A stretch of 64,000 bases of DNA, from positions 34,153 through 98,152 of the forward strand of contig CALUZB010000026.1 of assembly GCA_944325195.1 (NCBI GenBank), read 5' to 3'. Position 1 is the first letter of the stretch. Every line of letters starts with the position of its first letter. Below are positions 7,690 to 16,232 of the stretch, piece by piece. The position numbers and the translations under genes were made by a program. Origin of the DNA: an uncultured Desulfovibrionaceae bacterium. Lineage in GTDB: Bacteria > Desulfobacterota > Desulfovibrionia > Desulfovibrionales > Desulfovibrionaceae. Below the pieces are notes generated by a model. It did no database searches and had not been told where the DNA came from. It saw only the letters and a program-made list of their open reading frames with translations.

Positions 7690-8469
7690 AACAAGCACCA
7701 AGTCCGCTTCTCCTGCCGAAATTACTCTATGCTCGTTGTAAAGCATATCAACTCCCAACTTTTCGAAGACAGAAGACCATGCGCGCGCTCCATAGTAATA
7801 TTCATGGTTGCCGGTCACTCCATAAACGCCATGCCGCGCGACAAGCTCTCCCAAAGGTTGCACTTCCCGTTCCAACGGTTTCGGCCAACCGTCAATCATA
7901 TCCCCGGTAAGGACAATAACGTCCGGATTGAGGGCATTTGTTCTGCTCACCACTGCCTGCAGCCAGGCTCCTTTCAGCAGAGGGCCGATATGCAGATCGG
8001 AAAGCTGCACAAGGGAAAAACCCTCCAGTTGTTGCGGAAGGCCTGGAATGACAAGTTCCACGGTATGAACAGCCGGAACGCGTATGGATTGCCAAACCCC
8101 GAATCCACCCAAAGCAAAAGCAACAAAGGCCAGCCCAACTCTTTGTATGTCGGGCGAAAACGGTGGCTTCCACTGTATGCCGAGAGGGCGGGCCAGGCGC
8201 AGAAGCAGCAGCAAAATATCTCTTGCCAGAAGTAACAGGACAAGGAGCAGCAGTGCCGCATAGGACAACTCCAGGCCTAAGATGACAGGACGGGGCAAGT
8301 CCGGCGCAAAGAGAAAACCGCCGATCCCTTCATAGATTTGAAACTTGCAACTGATGACGATAATCGCAATTGCCGTAAGTAACTTGGCGAAAATTCCGCA
8401 GGTCAGGGGAAAGACAAAGCGGAGCAGAGCATATACGATAAGAAAGAGGGAGATGTACGAAAGAATCAT
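7687..8469 (-). pseudogene. Metallophosphoesterase, C-terminus removed by prophage insertion
   Basis: 260 residues remain. The N-terminal third has about three membrane helices (3-25, 30-50, 65-95), then a short linker and a YkuE-like calcineurin-fold domain. Metal ligands seen are SDLHIG (DxH), LTGDMIDG (GD) and GNHEYYYG (GNHE). The usual later metal-binding histidines (GHTHGGQ region) are missing: after EADLVLV the frame meets TGA exactly at the inferred phage end. The enzyme is unlikely to work. It lies downstream of the flavodoxin gene and may have been its operon partner. Confidence 0.75.
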
Positions 8470-8585
8470 AAGCAGTTATCTCGCTGTATGGTGAATTTCA
8501 TAATACCAGTCGCCTTATTCTGCAAGGGAAACGTCCCGGCCGTTTCAGAGGAAAAGGCGGATATCCCGAAAAACATGATTTTACC

Positions 8586-9197
8586 TTAGTTATGGCGCAG
8601 CCCAAGTCTGCCGAGCCATGTCGTCACATTCCTGTGCGCCTCTGAAACAGCGCTTCCCCTTACTGCCAGCCCTTCCGCAAGATTTGCACGGGGGGCAAAC
8701 CGCCTGATGTCGGAAGCGGCCCGGCCCAGCCCGCTTCCCCCATGTGTCATGAACGGCGCTATCGTTTTCCCCGACAAGTCGTGTTCGGAAAGAAAGGTTT
8801 TAACCGGCGGAGCAATGGAGCCGCCCCAGTTGGGTGAGCCCAGGAGAATGAGGTTATAGGCGTCGATATCATCAATTTTTGTCTTCAATGGCGGGTGGAC
8901 ATCTGAAGCGAGTTCCCGACGCGCGCGACTGACCGTCAACCGGTAATCCGCCGGGTACGGCTCAACAGGTTCAAGCTCGACCAGTTTCCCGCCCGTTGCC
9001 GTCTGTATTTGTTCGGCAAGTGCTCTTGTGTTTCCGGAACGGGAGAAACAGACTATCAGTATTTTATGGTCTGTTTCCGCTGCCTGAGCCTGTGAAATCG
9101 GCACGAGGCATGGGAAGAGTCCTGTAAAAAATGCAAATGCAACCAGGAAAAAGCGCGCCGCAAGTTCAAAACCTTGAGATGTATGTTGAATTTTCAT
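8586..9197 (-). CDS. Exported flavodoxin-family protein
   Basis: 203 residues. Residues 1-40 form a signal peptide with a likely cut after AQA (about residue 40). The flavodoxin fold follows: FMN phosphate loop SRSGNTRALA, an aromatic FMN contact SPNWGGS, and a third loop THGGSGLG. The family normally works in the cytoplasm as a one- or two-electron carrier or quinone reductase; a signal peptide puts this one in the periplasm, where its electron partner is unknown. It lies downstream of a two-component system and near a second exported flavodoxin domain. Function is inferred only from fold. Confidence 0.75.
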   Translation of the reverse strand: MKIQHTSQGFELAARFFLVAFAFFTGLFPCLVPISQAQAAETDHKILIVCFSRSGNTRALAEQIQTATGGKLVELEPVEPYPADYRLTVSRARRELASDVHPPLKTKIDDIDAYNLILLGSPNWGGSIAPPVKTFLSEHDLSGKTIAPFMTHGGSGLGRAASDIRRFAPRANLAEGLAVRGSAVSEAHRNVTTWLGRLGLRHN

Positions 9198-9618
9198 ATA
9201 CTTTTTGCCTTCATCTCCTGTATTGAGTTATCCGGTACCGCTCAGAGGGATGCAAGAGCAGACGTCCTCGCCCGACTATAAAATACGATTTGCAGCATAG
9301 GGCGGTGTGGTCTGACATCTCCCTGAGCAGGGGAAGATATCTTAAAGCAGACCGGTTTTTTAACGCTCGCTTCGGCGTTAGCAGCGGAAGTGAACTCCGC
9401 CTGTGCCTACGCGGTGGACAGCGCTTTGCAGTGGCAAAGCACTTAACCAGTTTCAATGTTTACGTTTCAAGGATACAGGATCTGTCTGTCTTCAATACGG
9501 ACAAAGTTAATCTTAATGCAACAAAACGTGTCAATATATTACAAACTGAACAGCTTGGCGCTTTCGCTATAATGCCGGCCGGGGAAATATCCGGCGGTCG
9601 GTTTGCTGCAGAGCTGCT
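9198..9618. other. Intergenic region with several hairpins, no gene seen
   Basis: No credible ORF on either strand. Small inverted repeats follow each other at about 9360-9446: AACGC/GCGTT, GCGGA/TCCGC and GCTTTGC/GCAAAGC. None has a T tail. Bases 9451-9470 read on the minus strand (TTGAAACGTAAACATTGAAA) faintly resemble the 5' end of the dispersed repeat at 25.2 and 45.6 kb. Confidence 0.4.
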
Positions 9619-11019
9619 TCAACTTTGCCGGGGTAAGATAACTCTGGCCAGAAGACCGCCCTCAGGGAGATTATGTAATTCTATGTCGCCGTTATTGAGC
9701 AACGCCATGTTTCGGGCAATGGTCAACCCCAGGCCAATCCCGCCTGATGAGCGGTTGCGCGATGATTCCAGACGGAAGTAGGGCTCGAAAACACGTTCCA
9801 GCATTTCATCAGGAATGCCCGGTCCGTTGTCACTGACACTGACCACAACCTGCCCGTCTTCTTCCGAAAGGGCTATTTTGGCGCCGCCTCCATATTTGCA
9901 GGCGTTGACAATGAGGTTTTCCAGACAGCGCTTGAGGCAAAGCGGGCGGGCCTTAATAATGACGGAACCGGTTTCAGTTTGCCCGGAATTGACCATGACG
10001 ACATTATTGCCCACATCAGCGTAGTCATCTGCCATACTTTGTAAAAAGGCGCGCATATCCAACCGGATCGCGGCTTCTTCTGTACTCAGGCTTTTGGCAA
10101 GCTCCAATCCCTGGCTGATGATGGCCCGCATCTCGGAAACCGTTTCCTGCAGTTTGCGACGCAGATTCTCCGGCTCCACCCTGTCCAGGCGAAGCTGCAA
10201 TTTAGTCAACGGGGTGCGTAAATCATGGGCCATGGCTGCAATCATTCGGTCCCGCTCAGCAAGATTGCCGCATATTCTTTCCCGCATGCGATTGAACGAC
10301 TGGGCGGCATCGCGCAACTCCTTCACCCCTTTTTCCGGGAAAGGCACGGACAACTCCGGCTGTTTCCCGAATGAGTCCGCCGCACCGCTCAGTTTGCGGA
10401 TTGGCCTGGTTACGCGCAGCAGCAGCATGGCCGTCAACACGAGCATGACCAGGGCTTCCAGCAGCACAAAAAGTCGTTGTGACCAGACCACATAGCGGTC
10501 GTCAATATTGAAAGGCTGAGTGACTTTCAGCCATGTTCCGTCTGAGAGTTGAATGGCTGTTTCCAGCACGGTAAGGTGTACGGGGAAGATGCCGACGCCG
10601 TTTTCATGCGTTCCGGCAACAACCGCCGGGGCTTCTTCTCCGCCGTTTCCGAAGCCGTCCGCAATCATTCGGAGCAGTCTTTCCACTCCGTCTGTCCTGT
10701 CTTCCCAGTCCGGCCTGACCGGCAAGAGTTCCACCATTTCCCGCAGCTTTTCCGGCCTGTGGGAATCGGCCATATGCTCTATGGCGGCTTTCCTTTGATT
10801 GGCGGTCATGGAGTTGAACAGAAACCAGTAGGTGACAAGGTGTTCCGCGCGGCTTTTTTCAGCCTGTTGAACATAGAGACGCTGCACTCTGCACACCACC
10901 TCAAAATTGGCTGCCTGCAAGATGACAATGCCGAAGAACAGAATGGAGAAGAGCTGCCCGAACAGGGAATCCGGCAATCTGAAAAAACGGCGTTTTGCCT
11001 GTGGTGTATTTTGAGTCAT
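9619..11019 (-). CDS. Sensor histidine kinase (EnvZ/OmpB-like layout)
   Basis: 466 residues. Membrane helices at about 20-42 and 183-203 flank a periplasmic sensor of some 140 residues; a HAMP domain (204-257) follows, then HisKA with phospho-acceptor H265 in AAMAHDLRTPL, and HATPase_c with N372 (NACKYGG), DNGPGI at 397-402 and GGIGLGL at 426-432. All catalytic motifs are intact. The start overlaps the regulator stop (ATGA), so the two are made together. The signal is unknown; redox-linked neighbours on both sides suggest an envelope redox or oxidant cue. Confidence 0.9.
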   Translation of the reverse strand: MTQNTPQAKRRFFRLPDSLFGQLFSILFFGIVILQAANFEVVCRVQRLYVQQAEKSRAEHLVTYWFLFNSMTANQRKAAIEHMADSHRPEKLREMVELLPVRPDWEDRTDGVERLLRMIADGFGNGGEEAPAVVAGTHENGVGIFPVHLTVLETAIQLSDGTWLKVTQPFNIDDRYVVWSQRLFVLLEALVMLVLTAMLLLRVTRPIRKLSGAADSFGKQPELSVPFPEKGVKELRDAAQSFNRMRERICGNLAERDRMIAAMAHDLRTPLTKLQLRLDRVEPENLRRKLQETVSEMRAIISQGLELAKSLSTEEAAIRLDMRAFLQSMADDYADVGNNVVMVNSGQTETGSVIIKARPLCLKRCLENLIVNACKYGGGAKIALSEEDGQVVVSVSDNGPGIPDEMLERVFEPYFRLESSRNRSSGGIGLGLTIARNMALLNNGDIELHNLPEGGLLARVILPRQS

Positions 11020-11771
11020 AGTTCTCCTTTCTCCACAGGAACAGCAAGCATATAGCCGTCGCCGCGCATGGTGCGGATCAGCGTCGGATTACGTCCGCTG
11101 TCGCGCAGCTTTGCCCGTAACCTGCTCACCTGAACGTCGATGCTGCGATCATAGGAATCGCAACGGTCAGCCATGTGCTCCAGAATGCTTTCCCGGCTGA
11201 TAATCCGCTGGGGCTGTTGCAAAAACAGCATAAGCAGCCTGAATTCCACAGCGCTCAAGGCAACTGTCACATCATGCTCATCGATGAGATGACGCGCCCC
11301 GATATTCACCCGCCAAGGGCCGAATTTCCAGATAAGACATTGTGAACCGGCACGTTCGGCGGTCAGCCCGTTGTCGGCTTTTGGCGCGGCGGCGCGGCGC
11401 AGAAGAGCCCGGATACGCGCCACCAGTTCGCGCATTTCAAAAGGTTTCGGCAGGTAGTCGTCACCGCCCAGTTCAAGACCCACGACGCGATCCGTCAATT
11501 CACCCAAGGCGGTGAGAAAAATGACCGGCGTATGTTCGTAAGGCGCTCCCGGGGTTCTCAGCCGGCGGCAGAGCGAGAGGCCGTCTTCGCCGGGCAGCAT
11601 GATGTCCAGCAGGATGAGATCGTACTTGTTTTGCGTCAGTTCGGCGAACATACCCGCTCCATCGGGCACGGCAAGGGTATGAAAGCCCAGGGCATTCAGG
11701 TTTTCTTCAAGCAGTTCCGAAATTTCCGGCTCGTCCTCAACAATCAGAATATCCGCTACAGAATTGCTCAT
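11016..11771 (-). CDS. OmpR-family response regulator
   Basis: 251 residues from ATG 11771, which has a GAGG site; an upstream extension of the frame is rejected because it lacks a ribosome site and homology. The receiver domain (8-125) has acidic VEDE near residue 11, phospho-acceptor D56 in DLILLDIMLP, and LPKPFE. The C-terminal winged helix (about 150-245) has SAVEFRLLMLFLQQPQRIISRE and SIDVQVSRLRAKL. It is the partner of the overlapping kinase and probably controls the divergent SUMF1-flavodoxin gene and perhaps the flavodoxin downstream. Confidence 0.92.
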   Translation of the reverse strand: MSNSVADILIVEDEPEISELLEENLNALGFHTLAVPDGAGMFAELTQNKYDLILLDIMLPGEDGLSLCRRLRTPGAPYEHTPVIFLTALGELTDRVVGLELGGDDYLPKPFEMRELVARIRALLRRAAAPKADNGLTAERAGSQCLIWKFGPWRVNIGARHLIDEHDVTVALSAVEFRLLMLFLQQPQRIISRESILEHMADRCDSYDRSIDVQVSRLRAKLRDSGRNPTLIRTMRGDGYMLAVPVEKGEL

Positions 11772-11805
11772 ATGTCCTCTTAAATCCTTTATGTCCGGCA
11801 AGAGA

Positions 11806-11842
11806 TTTTTGACGGCGAGCGCTTCCCCGGTCCCGTCAAAAA
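11806..11842. promoter_or_regulatory. Inverted repeat between divergent regulator and target genes
   Basis: TTTTTGACGG (11806-11815) and CCGTCAAAAA (11833-11842) are perfect inverted repeats 17 bases apart, 35 bases before the regulator start and 212 before the SUMF1-flavodoxin start. The T runs lie on the 5' arms, so it is not a terminator on either strand. A protein-binding site for the response regulator or another factor is possible. Confidence 0.35.
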
Positions 11843-12054
11843 GGTTCCACCCGGAATTCCCATATAGCATATCCCGGGGCGGACAACCAGTTTCAAACTC
11901 TTGCAACTGCACGGCATGACAGCAGTGACTGATTGAATATGACAGATTTCTGAAACACATCTGCAAGATTTGTCCCGTATCCTGCCCTCCATACAGCCAT
12001 TTGGTTTGATTGTTCCTTCGGCTGTAACCGTATAAAGGAAAAGGAGAGTTTTCG

Positions 12055-13449
12055 ATGAAGTGTTTTTCAAGGTGGGCTGCAACCCTGTTTTCATCTGCTC
12101 TGCTCTTGGCGGCGGGCACGGCGCACGGGGCGGCTGCATCTTCCGTCAATGACGGCTTTATTCTTCTGCCCGGCGGAAGTTTCCGGCTGGGAAGCCCCGA
12201 TAACGAACGGCAGCGCGGCAACGATGAAGTGCTCCACCAGGTGAGCGTCAGTGCGTTTTATGTTGACCCGCATGAGGTCACTCAAGCGGATTATGAAGCC
12301 ATGATGGGCGAGAATCCCAGTCAGTCCAAGGGCGCCCGGTTGCCGGTGGAAAATGTGACCTGGCTTGACGCTGTGCGCTATTGCAACGCTCTCAGTCTGC
12401 ACAGAGGTCTGGAACCTGCTTATGTGATTAACGGGGAAGCGGTGCGCTGGAACCGCAGAGCCGACGGCTACCGCCTGCTTACTGAGGCGGAATGGGAATA
12501 TGCTGCCCGCGCGGGAACCGATACCGTTTTCAATGTGGGCAATCAGGTGCACAGCGATCAGGTTAACTTTGAGGGGTCTTACCCCTATCTGATTGAAGAA
12601 AACTATGTGTCCCGCCGCGATCCCACCGTGCAGCCCAGCCGGAATCGGGGCAAAACCATGGATGTGGACACGCTTCCGCCCAATGCCTTTGGACTTCATC
12701 ACATGCACGGCAATGTTTCGGAATGGGTATTCGACTATTACGGCGCGTATGACGCCGGACATACAGAGAACCCCGCCGGGCCTTCCGTCGGCGCCATGCG
12801 CGTGAACCGGGGCGGCGGCTATAACGACTTCGGCAAGCACCTGCGCAGCGCCTACCGTTCCGCCACCAATCCCATTGACCCCGATCCGAATCTCGGCTTC
12901 CGCATCTGTCGCAATGCCGCGCCTCTTGACGAAGTGGTGGATACTGCTCCGCCTGCCCGTATCGCCATGCCGGAGCAGCCCCGGGTACTGGTCGCCTATT
13001 ATTCCTATTCGGGCAACACCGGACGCGCCGCTGAAATCATCAGTGAGCGCCTGGGGGCCGATCTGTTCGAAATTCGTATGCAAAATCCCTACCGGGGCAA
13101 TATCTATGAGGTTTCACAGGCGGATCTGAATAACGGGGTGCGCCCGCCGCTGGCCGCGCGCGTTGAGGATATGAACAATTATGATGTCATCTTACTGGGG
13201 TATCCCACCTGGTGGGCCACCATGCCCATGCCCGTACTTTCCTTCCTGGAATCCGGCGACTTTCAGGGCAAGATAGTCATTCCGTTCAGCAGTCACGGCG
13301 GCACTGTGTGGGGCGACAGTGTTTCCGATCTTGCCAAGGCCGTGCCCGGCGCGTATGTGGGAATTGGCTTGGAGTTCCACTATTCAGGCGGGAGCAGCCT
13401 TTCCGGGCGTATTGACGACTGGCTGCGCGCAAGTGGGCTGGAAAAATGA
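12055..13449 (+). CDS. Exported SUMF1-fold / flavodoxin fusion protein
   Basis: 464 residues. Residues 1-26 are a signal peptide. Residues 30-290 are a formylglycine-generating/SUMF1-type (PvdO/EgtB) domain: DEVLHQVSVSAFYVDPHEVT, YCNALS, LLTEAEWEYAAR, GNVSEWVFDYYG, and GGGYNDFGKHLRSAYR ending LGFRICR. The paired catalytic cysteines of true FGE are absent from the last block, so sulfatase activation is unlikely. Residues about 308-464 are a flavodoxin domain with the FMN loop SYSGNTGRAA and PTWWAT. An AAAGGAGAG-type site precedes ATG 12055. It overlaps the DUF4405 gene by four bases. Confidence 0.82.
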   Translation: MKCFSRWAATLFSSALLLAAGTAHGAAASSVNDGFILLPGGSFRLGSPDNERQRGNDEVLHQVSVSAFYVDPHEVTQADYEAMMGENPSQSKGARLPVENVTWLDAVRYCNALSLHRGLEPAYVINGEAVRWNRRADGYRLLTEAEWEYAARAGTDTVFNVGNQVHSDQVNFEGSYPYLIEENYVSRRDPTVQPSRNRGKTMDVDTLPPNAFGLHHMHGNVSEWVFDYYGAYDAGHTENPAGPSVGAMRVNRGGGYNDFGKHLRSAYRSATNPIDPDPNLGFRICRNAAPLDEVVDTAPPARIAMPEQPRVLVAYYSYSGNTGRAAEIISERLGADLFEIRMQNPYRGNIYEVSQADLNNGVRPPLAARVEDMNNYDVILLGYPTWWATMPMPVLSFLESGDFQGKIVIPFSSHGGTVWGDSVSDLAKAVPGAYVGIGLEFHYSGGSSLSGRIDDWLRASGLEK

Positions 13450-14081
13450 GCGCCCGGCGGGCTGTGAAAATCGCCGTGGATGCGGCTATGTTCGGGCTCA
13501 TGCTCTGGCTTATGAGTTATCCCTTAACGCGCGGTCTGTTGCGGCACGGTGTGTGCGGCTGTCTGCTTTTTGCGCTGTTCATTTGTCATCATCTGTTGAA
13601 CGCGGGCTGGTATCGCGCTTTGGGGCGGGGCCGCTGGAACTTCCGGCGCGCCCTGCTCACAGCCACGGATGCATTGCTGCTGATTGACATCGTCGCCCTG
13701 GCCGCAAGTTCCCTGGCCTTGGCGGGCGAAGTGTTTCCCTTTGCGCCCTTTCCCATGAGTTTCTGGGGGCGCGGCCTGCATACGGCGTCAGCCGCCTGGT
13801 GCTTTGTGCTCGTGGCGTTTCACCTTGGTTTGCATGGGCAAGGTTTGTGGAGTAGGGCACAGAGAGGCATGGGCCGTGCCTGGCCGGTAGCCGCAACGGC
13901 GCTGGCGGCTTTTGGCGGTTTCTCTTTTCTGGAAAGCGGGCTGTGGAGCGATATGCTGCTTTTGGGGGAGCCGAAGCTGTATCCGGCAAATCTGCCGGCC
14001 TTTGTGGCGCAATACCTGGGGGTTACCCTGTTCTTTTGCTTGGCGGCGCAGGCATTTCTGAGGTGCGGAAGCCGGAAATAG
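13446..14081 (+). CDS. DUF4405-type membrane protein, possible b-type cytochrome
   Basis: 211 residues with about five membrane helices (12-32, 38-55, 70-92, 110-130, 140-165, 180-203 in rough terms). Histidines H45-H46 (CHHLLNAGW) and those in AFHLGLHG lie within helices, as in DUF4405 proteins and formate dehydrogenase gamma-type cytochromes where they bind heme b. ATGA overlap with the exported flavodoxin fusion suggests it feeds electrons to, or takes them from, that protein. Heme binding is inferred, not shown. Confidence 0.65.
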   Translation: MSARRAVKIAVDAAMFGLMLWLMSYPLTRGLLRHGVCGCLLFALFICHHLLNAGWYRALGRGRWNFRRALLTATDALLLIDIVALAASSLALAGEVFPFAPFPMSFWGRGLHTASAAWCFVLVAFHLGLHGQGLWSRAQRGMGRAWPVAATALAAFGGFSFLESGLWSDMLLLGEPKLYPANLPAFVAQYLGVTLFFCLAAQAFLRCGSRK

Positions 14082-14247
14082 CCGATAAGCCGTATATATA
14101 GGAGATGCGCTCATAAGCTTATTTCGGAGCTTGAGTTGGCATACCGGTGACGACAGCTTAAGCAGTTGATGTTTGTTCCAGTGAACCGGGAAGTCCCCGG
14201 GAGATGGCAATTGCCTCTGCACGCCACGAGACGTCAAGACTGCGGGG

Positions 14248-15228
14248 CTAGTTCTGTTTCGGCTCTATTTCAGTAATGATCTGGAACGCCTTGTTTGATT
14301 TTACTGTTCCACAAATGCCGGTAAATTTCGGGACGCCGGCCACTGTGCATTCCAGCATATCATCGGTGTCTGTATTTAAAAGCAGGACGTCGCCCACCTG
14401 CAAACGCAAGAGCTGGTTTCCGGTGATCTGGGTTTCGCCGAAATCAATTTTCAGCTCCACCGGAGTTTCCATGAGCCGTTCTTTCAGACGGGCCACCCAG
14501 GCGTGGTCCACTTCCAGGCGCTCAGTTTGGAAGCTGGCGTGCAACTTGGAGCGAATGGGTTCAATTGTGGCATAGGGCAGACACACCACCAGCGAACCCA
14601 TGGATGACTCCAGTTCCACCTCAAAGGTGATAACCACCACCACGTCGCTGGGGGGGACAATTGCCGCGAACTGGGGGTTGATTTCCGAGCGCACCAGTTC
14701 CATATTCACTTCATGCACCGGGCGCCATGATTCCTCCATTTTATCCAGAGCAATTCTGATAACCCGGTCAACAATCGTCTGCTCAATGCGGGTGAATTCA
14801 CGGCCTTCAATTTTGGGCTGTGAACCGGCTCCGCCAAAGAAGTTTTCCACCAGAGCAAATACCAGGCGGGCGTCAACCACCATAATTGCGTTGCCCCGCA
14901 ACGGCTCCATCTTAAAGATATTGATGCTTGTGGGCACAGGCAGTGAGCGCATGAAATCGCCGAACTTGGTCATATCTATGGAAATCGGGTTCAACTCAAC
15001 CCGTTTGCGCACAGCATTGGATAAAGCGTTGGTGGCAAGGCGGGCGAAACGGTCGTTGACAATTTCCAAAACCGGCATCCGGCCGCGGATAATTCTGTCC
15101 TGGTTGGCCAGGTCGAACGGCACTATCCCCGATTCATCGAACGGTATATCTGTTTCACTTTCGATTTCGCCGCCGGTCAGTCCGCGCAACAGGGCATCAA
15201 CTTCATCTTGCTCAAGCACTTTGTTCAT
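14248..15228 (-). CDS. fliM: Flagellar motor switch protein FliM
   Basis: 326 residues from ATG 15228, preceded by GAGG; a TTG five codons upstream is rejected. The N-terminus VLEQDEVDALLRG is the CheY-P docking motif of FliM. The middle CheC-like domain (about 45-240) includes FDLANQDRIIRGRMPVLE and RSLPVPTSINI; the C-terminal SpoA/FliN-like domain (250-320) has LQVGDVLLLNTDTDD. Full length. FliM is part of the C-ring that sets rotation direction. No other flagellar gene is adjacent, though cheZ lies 6 kb away. Confidence 0.95.
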   Translation of the reverse strand: MNKVLEQDEVDALLRGLTGGEIESETDIPFDESGIVPFDLANQDRIIRGRMPVLEIVNDRFARLATNALSNAVRKRVELNPISIDMTKFGDFMRSLPVPTSINIFKMEPLRGNAIMVVDARLVFALVENFFGGAGSQPKIEGREFTRIEQTIVDRVIRIALDKMEESWRPVHEVNMELVRSEINPQFAAIVPPSDVVVVITFEVELESSMGSLVVCLPYATIEPIRSKLHASFQTERLEVDHAWVARLKERLMETPVELKIDFGETQITGNQLLRLQVGDVLLLNTDTDDMLECTVAGVPKFTGICGTVKSNKAFQIITEIEPKQN

Positions 15229-15360
15229 GGAAAGTAACCTCAATCTTGGTTAACTGGAATTGCCTATTATAATCCGCACATATGTTCCAGGTCAAGTAAG
15301 CTTTTGCAAAATGGTTAACTGCACCGGTAAAGCAAAGATTAAAAAAGTAGCATATCTAGC

Positions 15361-15389
15361 TTGACACTTTTACCGGTTCAGGATAGCTA
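15361..15389 (+). promoter_or_regulatory. Sigma-70-type promoter for the tRNA gene
   Basis: A consensus TTGACA at 15361-15366 and TAGCTA at 15384-15389 are separated by 17 bp. Predicted transcription would begin a few bases before the mature tRNA 5' end at 15400. Confidence 0.7.
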
Positions 15390-15399
15390 AAGTGGTTCC

Positions 15400-15475
15400 G
15401 GGCCTATAGCTCAGTTGGCAGAGCCGCCGGCTCATAACCGGCACGTCCCAGGTTCAAATCCTGGTGGGCCCACCA
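15400..15475 (+). tRNA. tRNA with CAT anticodon (Met, or Ile2)
   Basis: A 76-nt cloverleaf with encoded CCA. Acceptor GGGCCTA pairs with TGGGCCC (one G-T wobble); D arm GCTC/GAGC; anticodon stem GCCGG/CCGGC around loop CTCATAA; T arm CCAGG-TTCAAAT-CCTGG. The first acceptor pair is G-C, so it is not initiator tRNA by that feature. CAT can also be the lysidine-modified Ile2 tRNA, which cannot be excluded by eye. Confidence 0.95.
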
Positions 15476-15489
15476 GAACGCAATCCCAC

Positions 15490-15525
15490 AAAGTCCGCTG
15501 CGGTGAACTCCCCGGCGGACTTTTT
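15490..15525 (+). terminator. Rho-independent terminator after tRNA
   Basis: AAGTCCGC (15491-15498) pairs with GCGGACTT (15515-15522), followed by a T run to 15525. Confidence 0.8.
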
Positions 15526-15839
15526 CATGCCCGGTTTACCGGGGTTCAAATCGGGCGGAGAGTTTCTTCAGGCGGCTTGATCATGCAGAACACAGCATTT
15601 CACAGCTGGTGGACACTCCGCCGGCCAAGAAGTTATGTATTGTAACCGGATTTTCCGTACAGCGATATTTCAAGCGTGCAACTTAGGGGGATTTGCGCTG
15701 TTTCCTCGCGACTGTTGCGGCAGTCCGTCACGAAGCCTGACCGGGCCGACGGGCATAAACTTTCCGGGCAAAGGGTTTCACGGGAGCCGTTCGTCAGAGC
15801 TTTTTACCCTCTTCACCCTCATTGTTGCCGCCGTACCTT
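15526..15839. other. Gap with no feature recognised
   Basis: About 310 bp between the tRNA terminator and the end of queD. ORFs here are short, without ribosome sites or family likeness. Confidence 0.4.
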
Positions 15840-16232
15840 TCAGTTTTCAAAGTAGGTAGCAGACTGTTTTTCGCTTTCTGAAACTGTAACCGATACCAGA
15901 CTGACCCCCAATTTTTCGATATCCGGCCGTAAACGGCGGAAGATGAGCCGGGACAGGTTTTCGGAAGAGGGGTTCATCGTCTGAAATTCCGGAAGCTCGT
16001 TGAGGTGCTTGTGATCTGCAAAGCTTAAAGCCGCTTTCAACGTGCGTTTCAATTCGGTAAAGTCAGCCAGAAATTCCACCGGTTGGCTCAGGGTATCCCC
16101 GCGCACACAGATTTCAACCCCGAAATTATGCCCGTGCAGGGCCTCGCATTTTCCCTGATAGTGGCGCAAGGCGTGGGCGGCGGAGAATTTGTCACGCACC
16201 ACCAACTGCCAGTATCCGTTCTTGCCGCTCAT
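15840..16232 (-). CDS. queD: 6-carboxy-5,6,7,8-tetrahydropterin synthase (QueD/PTPS family)
   Basis: 130 residues. The zinc-binding histidines are in FSAAHAL (about residue 20) and ALHGHNFGVE (33-40); the catalytic Cys is in GKCEALHGH; a DHKHLNE segment (about 92) and the terminal SVTVSESEKQSATY with the substrate-binding Glu complete the family pattern. It turns dihydroneopterin triphosphate into carboxytetrahydropterin for queuosine and other 7-deazaguanines. No other que gene is in view. Confidence 0.88.
   Translation of the reverse strand: MSGKNGYWQLVVRDKFSAAHALRHYQGKCEALHGHNFGVEICVRGDTLSQPVEFLADFTELKRTLKAALSFADHKHLNELPEFQTMNPSSENLSRLIFRRLRPDIEKLGVSLVSVTVSESEKQSATYFEN

Noticed and set aside
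15541..15565. tRNA T-arm-like piece after the tRNA (GGGTTCAAATCGGGC)
   Set aside because: The flanks do not form a T stem or an acceptor stem, so it is not a tRNA or attachment copy.
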